This document shows positions 63,318 through 64,000 of a stretch of DNA of 64,000 nucleotides, piece by piece. The notes below the pieces were generated by a model that was not told where the DNA came from, made no database searches, and was given only the letters and a program-made list of their open reading frames with translations. The DNA is from Paralvinella palmiformis (taxonomy: Eukaryota > Annelida > Polychaeta > Terebellida > Alvinellidae), in assembly GCA_025642065.1 (NCBI GenBank), contig JAODUP010000227.1:62001-126000 (forward strand), given 5' to 3'. A program made the position numbers and the translations under genes. How positions within the stretch are numbered: position 1 is the first letter of the stretch; every line of letters starts with the position of its first letter.

Positions 63318-64000
63318 TCTCAAATGGGGTCAGAGATATAATAGGTTCAGATATAGTGTTTATTTAGGATAAGTTTGACATCAATATAGGGTAAAGGTAC
63401 ATTTATGTGTGTAGTGATAAACGATTTGTGTAGGGTTAGGGAACATGGCAAGTTGTATGTAATATGGATACAAGTGCTGAAAATTAATAAATATTGGAAT
63501 CCAGGAAAGTAAATCTCCTGTGACGGTAAGAGGGGCAATATGCCATGGTTCAGTGTGAAAACAACCAGAACAATATGCTGCAAACAGAAAACCGATCAGG
63601 AAAACCACCAGTAAAACAACTTCAAAGTCAGTCAGAAAAGAACTCGAAAAAGGAAACACCTAGAACAGTTCTGGGTATTGTTTTCGTAGTTTTGAACTAC
63701 TTGAATTATTAATATACTGGCAACCCGACCAAGATGTAAACACCAGCGAAAAGCAGGAAACCGTTTGGTAAAAGTAAGGACGACTAAGTACTATTTATAG
63801 ATGTTAACTAAAAACTCTTATAACATTGGAGAAAACCAGAGCCAAAAATAGCAACAAAAGCCCGCGAAAACCAGAAGTAACCAATCCACTTTATTATCGC
63901 CCACACTTACAAAAACGCCTGGAGCCAAGGTTTACCTTATAATTTACACATTATAATGTGCACACTATCTGAAATATATATATACCAAAATTTTCAAATC
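63318..64000. other. Right edge, nothing recognised
   Basis: AT-rich sequence with overlapping 78- and 92-codon minus-strand ORFs rich in hydrophobic residues and no motif. It may continue the dead LINE, but I cannot show it. Confidence 0.35.

Overview
This is eukaryotic nuclear DNA: AT-rich, with long introns bounded by GT/AG, many (TA)n, (CA)n and (GA)n microsatellites, and a dense mix of dead transposons from both classes. The element mix (CR1-like and RTE-like LINEs, two tRNA-derived SINE families, Ty3/gypsy, MULE with FLYWCH, hAT, Tigger/pogo, Tc1/mariner, TTAA-flanked MITEs) fits a marine invertebrate, probably a lophotrochozoan such as a mollusc. That placement is inference; nothing here proves the species.

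Layout. (1) 1-5300: intergenic, with a broken FLYWCH-type gene fragment (minus strand, about 1038-1794), a BED-finger relic (2457-2594), a near-perfect 144-bp palindrome (3775-3918) and an old SINE. (2) 5300-37017: one large minus-strand gene, the only convincing intact host gene. I assembled it by eye from 22 coding exons. All 21 introns follow GT/AG, every phase agrees, the summed coding length is 3840 nt (1279 aa plus stop), and no exon has an internal stop. It encodes a STAND-type NTPase: a DUF4062-like N-terminal domain, a NACHT P-loop NTPase (Walker A in exon 8, Walker B in exon 10), a helical/winged-helix region, TPR-like repeats, and a 300-residue acidic low-complexity tail. The architecture resembles nephrocystin-3/TTC41-like proteins. 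Its introns hold a CR1 relic, an RTE-like LINE relic, Tigger-type elements, a hAT-like MITE, two SINE families and two copies of a TTAA-flanked MITE. (3) 37.0-39.2 kb: the 5' side of the gene, with an unusual cluster of AGATCT palindromes and an unrecognised short plus-strand ORF. (4) 39.2-46.8 kb: a nest of mobile elements. A MULE-like transposase with a FLYWCH domain lies beside a frameshifted LINE and an internally deleted Ty3/gypsy element; inverted sequence and an 8-bp repeat at the two ends suggest the whole block may be one MULE with insertions. (5) 46.8-51.8 kb: a LINE 3' end, then two hAT copies head to tail with a MITE inside the second. (6) 53.9-57.4 kb: a second, degraded Ty3/gypsy element followed by a Tc1/mariner transposase fragment. 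(7) 57.4-64 kb: mostly non-coding, with a candidate last exon (59257-59402), a TIR element of about 1.06 kb, a CR1 LINE that has lost its RT core, and a young SINE with a clean 13-bp target-site duplication.

No rRNA, CRISPR array or functional tRNA gene was seen. Coordinates of the 22 exons are exact readings of splice sites; ends of degraded transposons are approximate.
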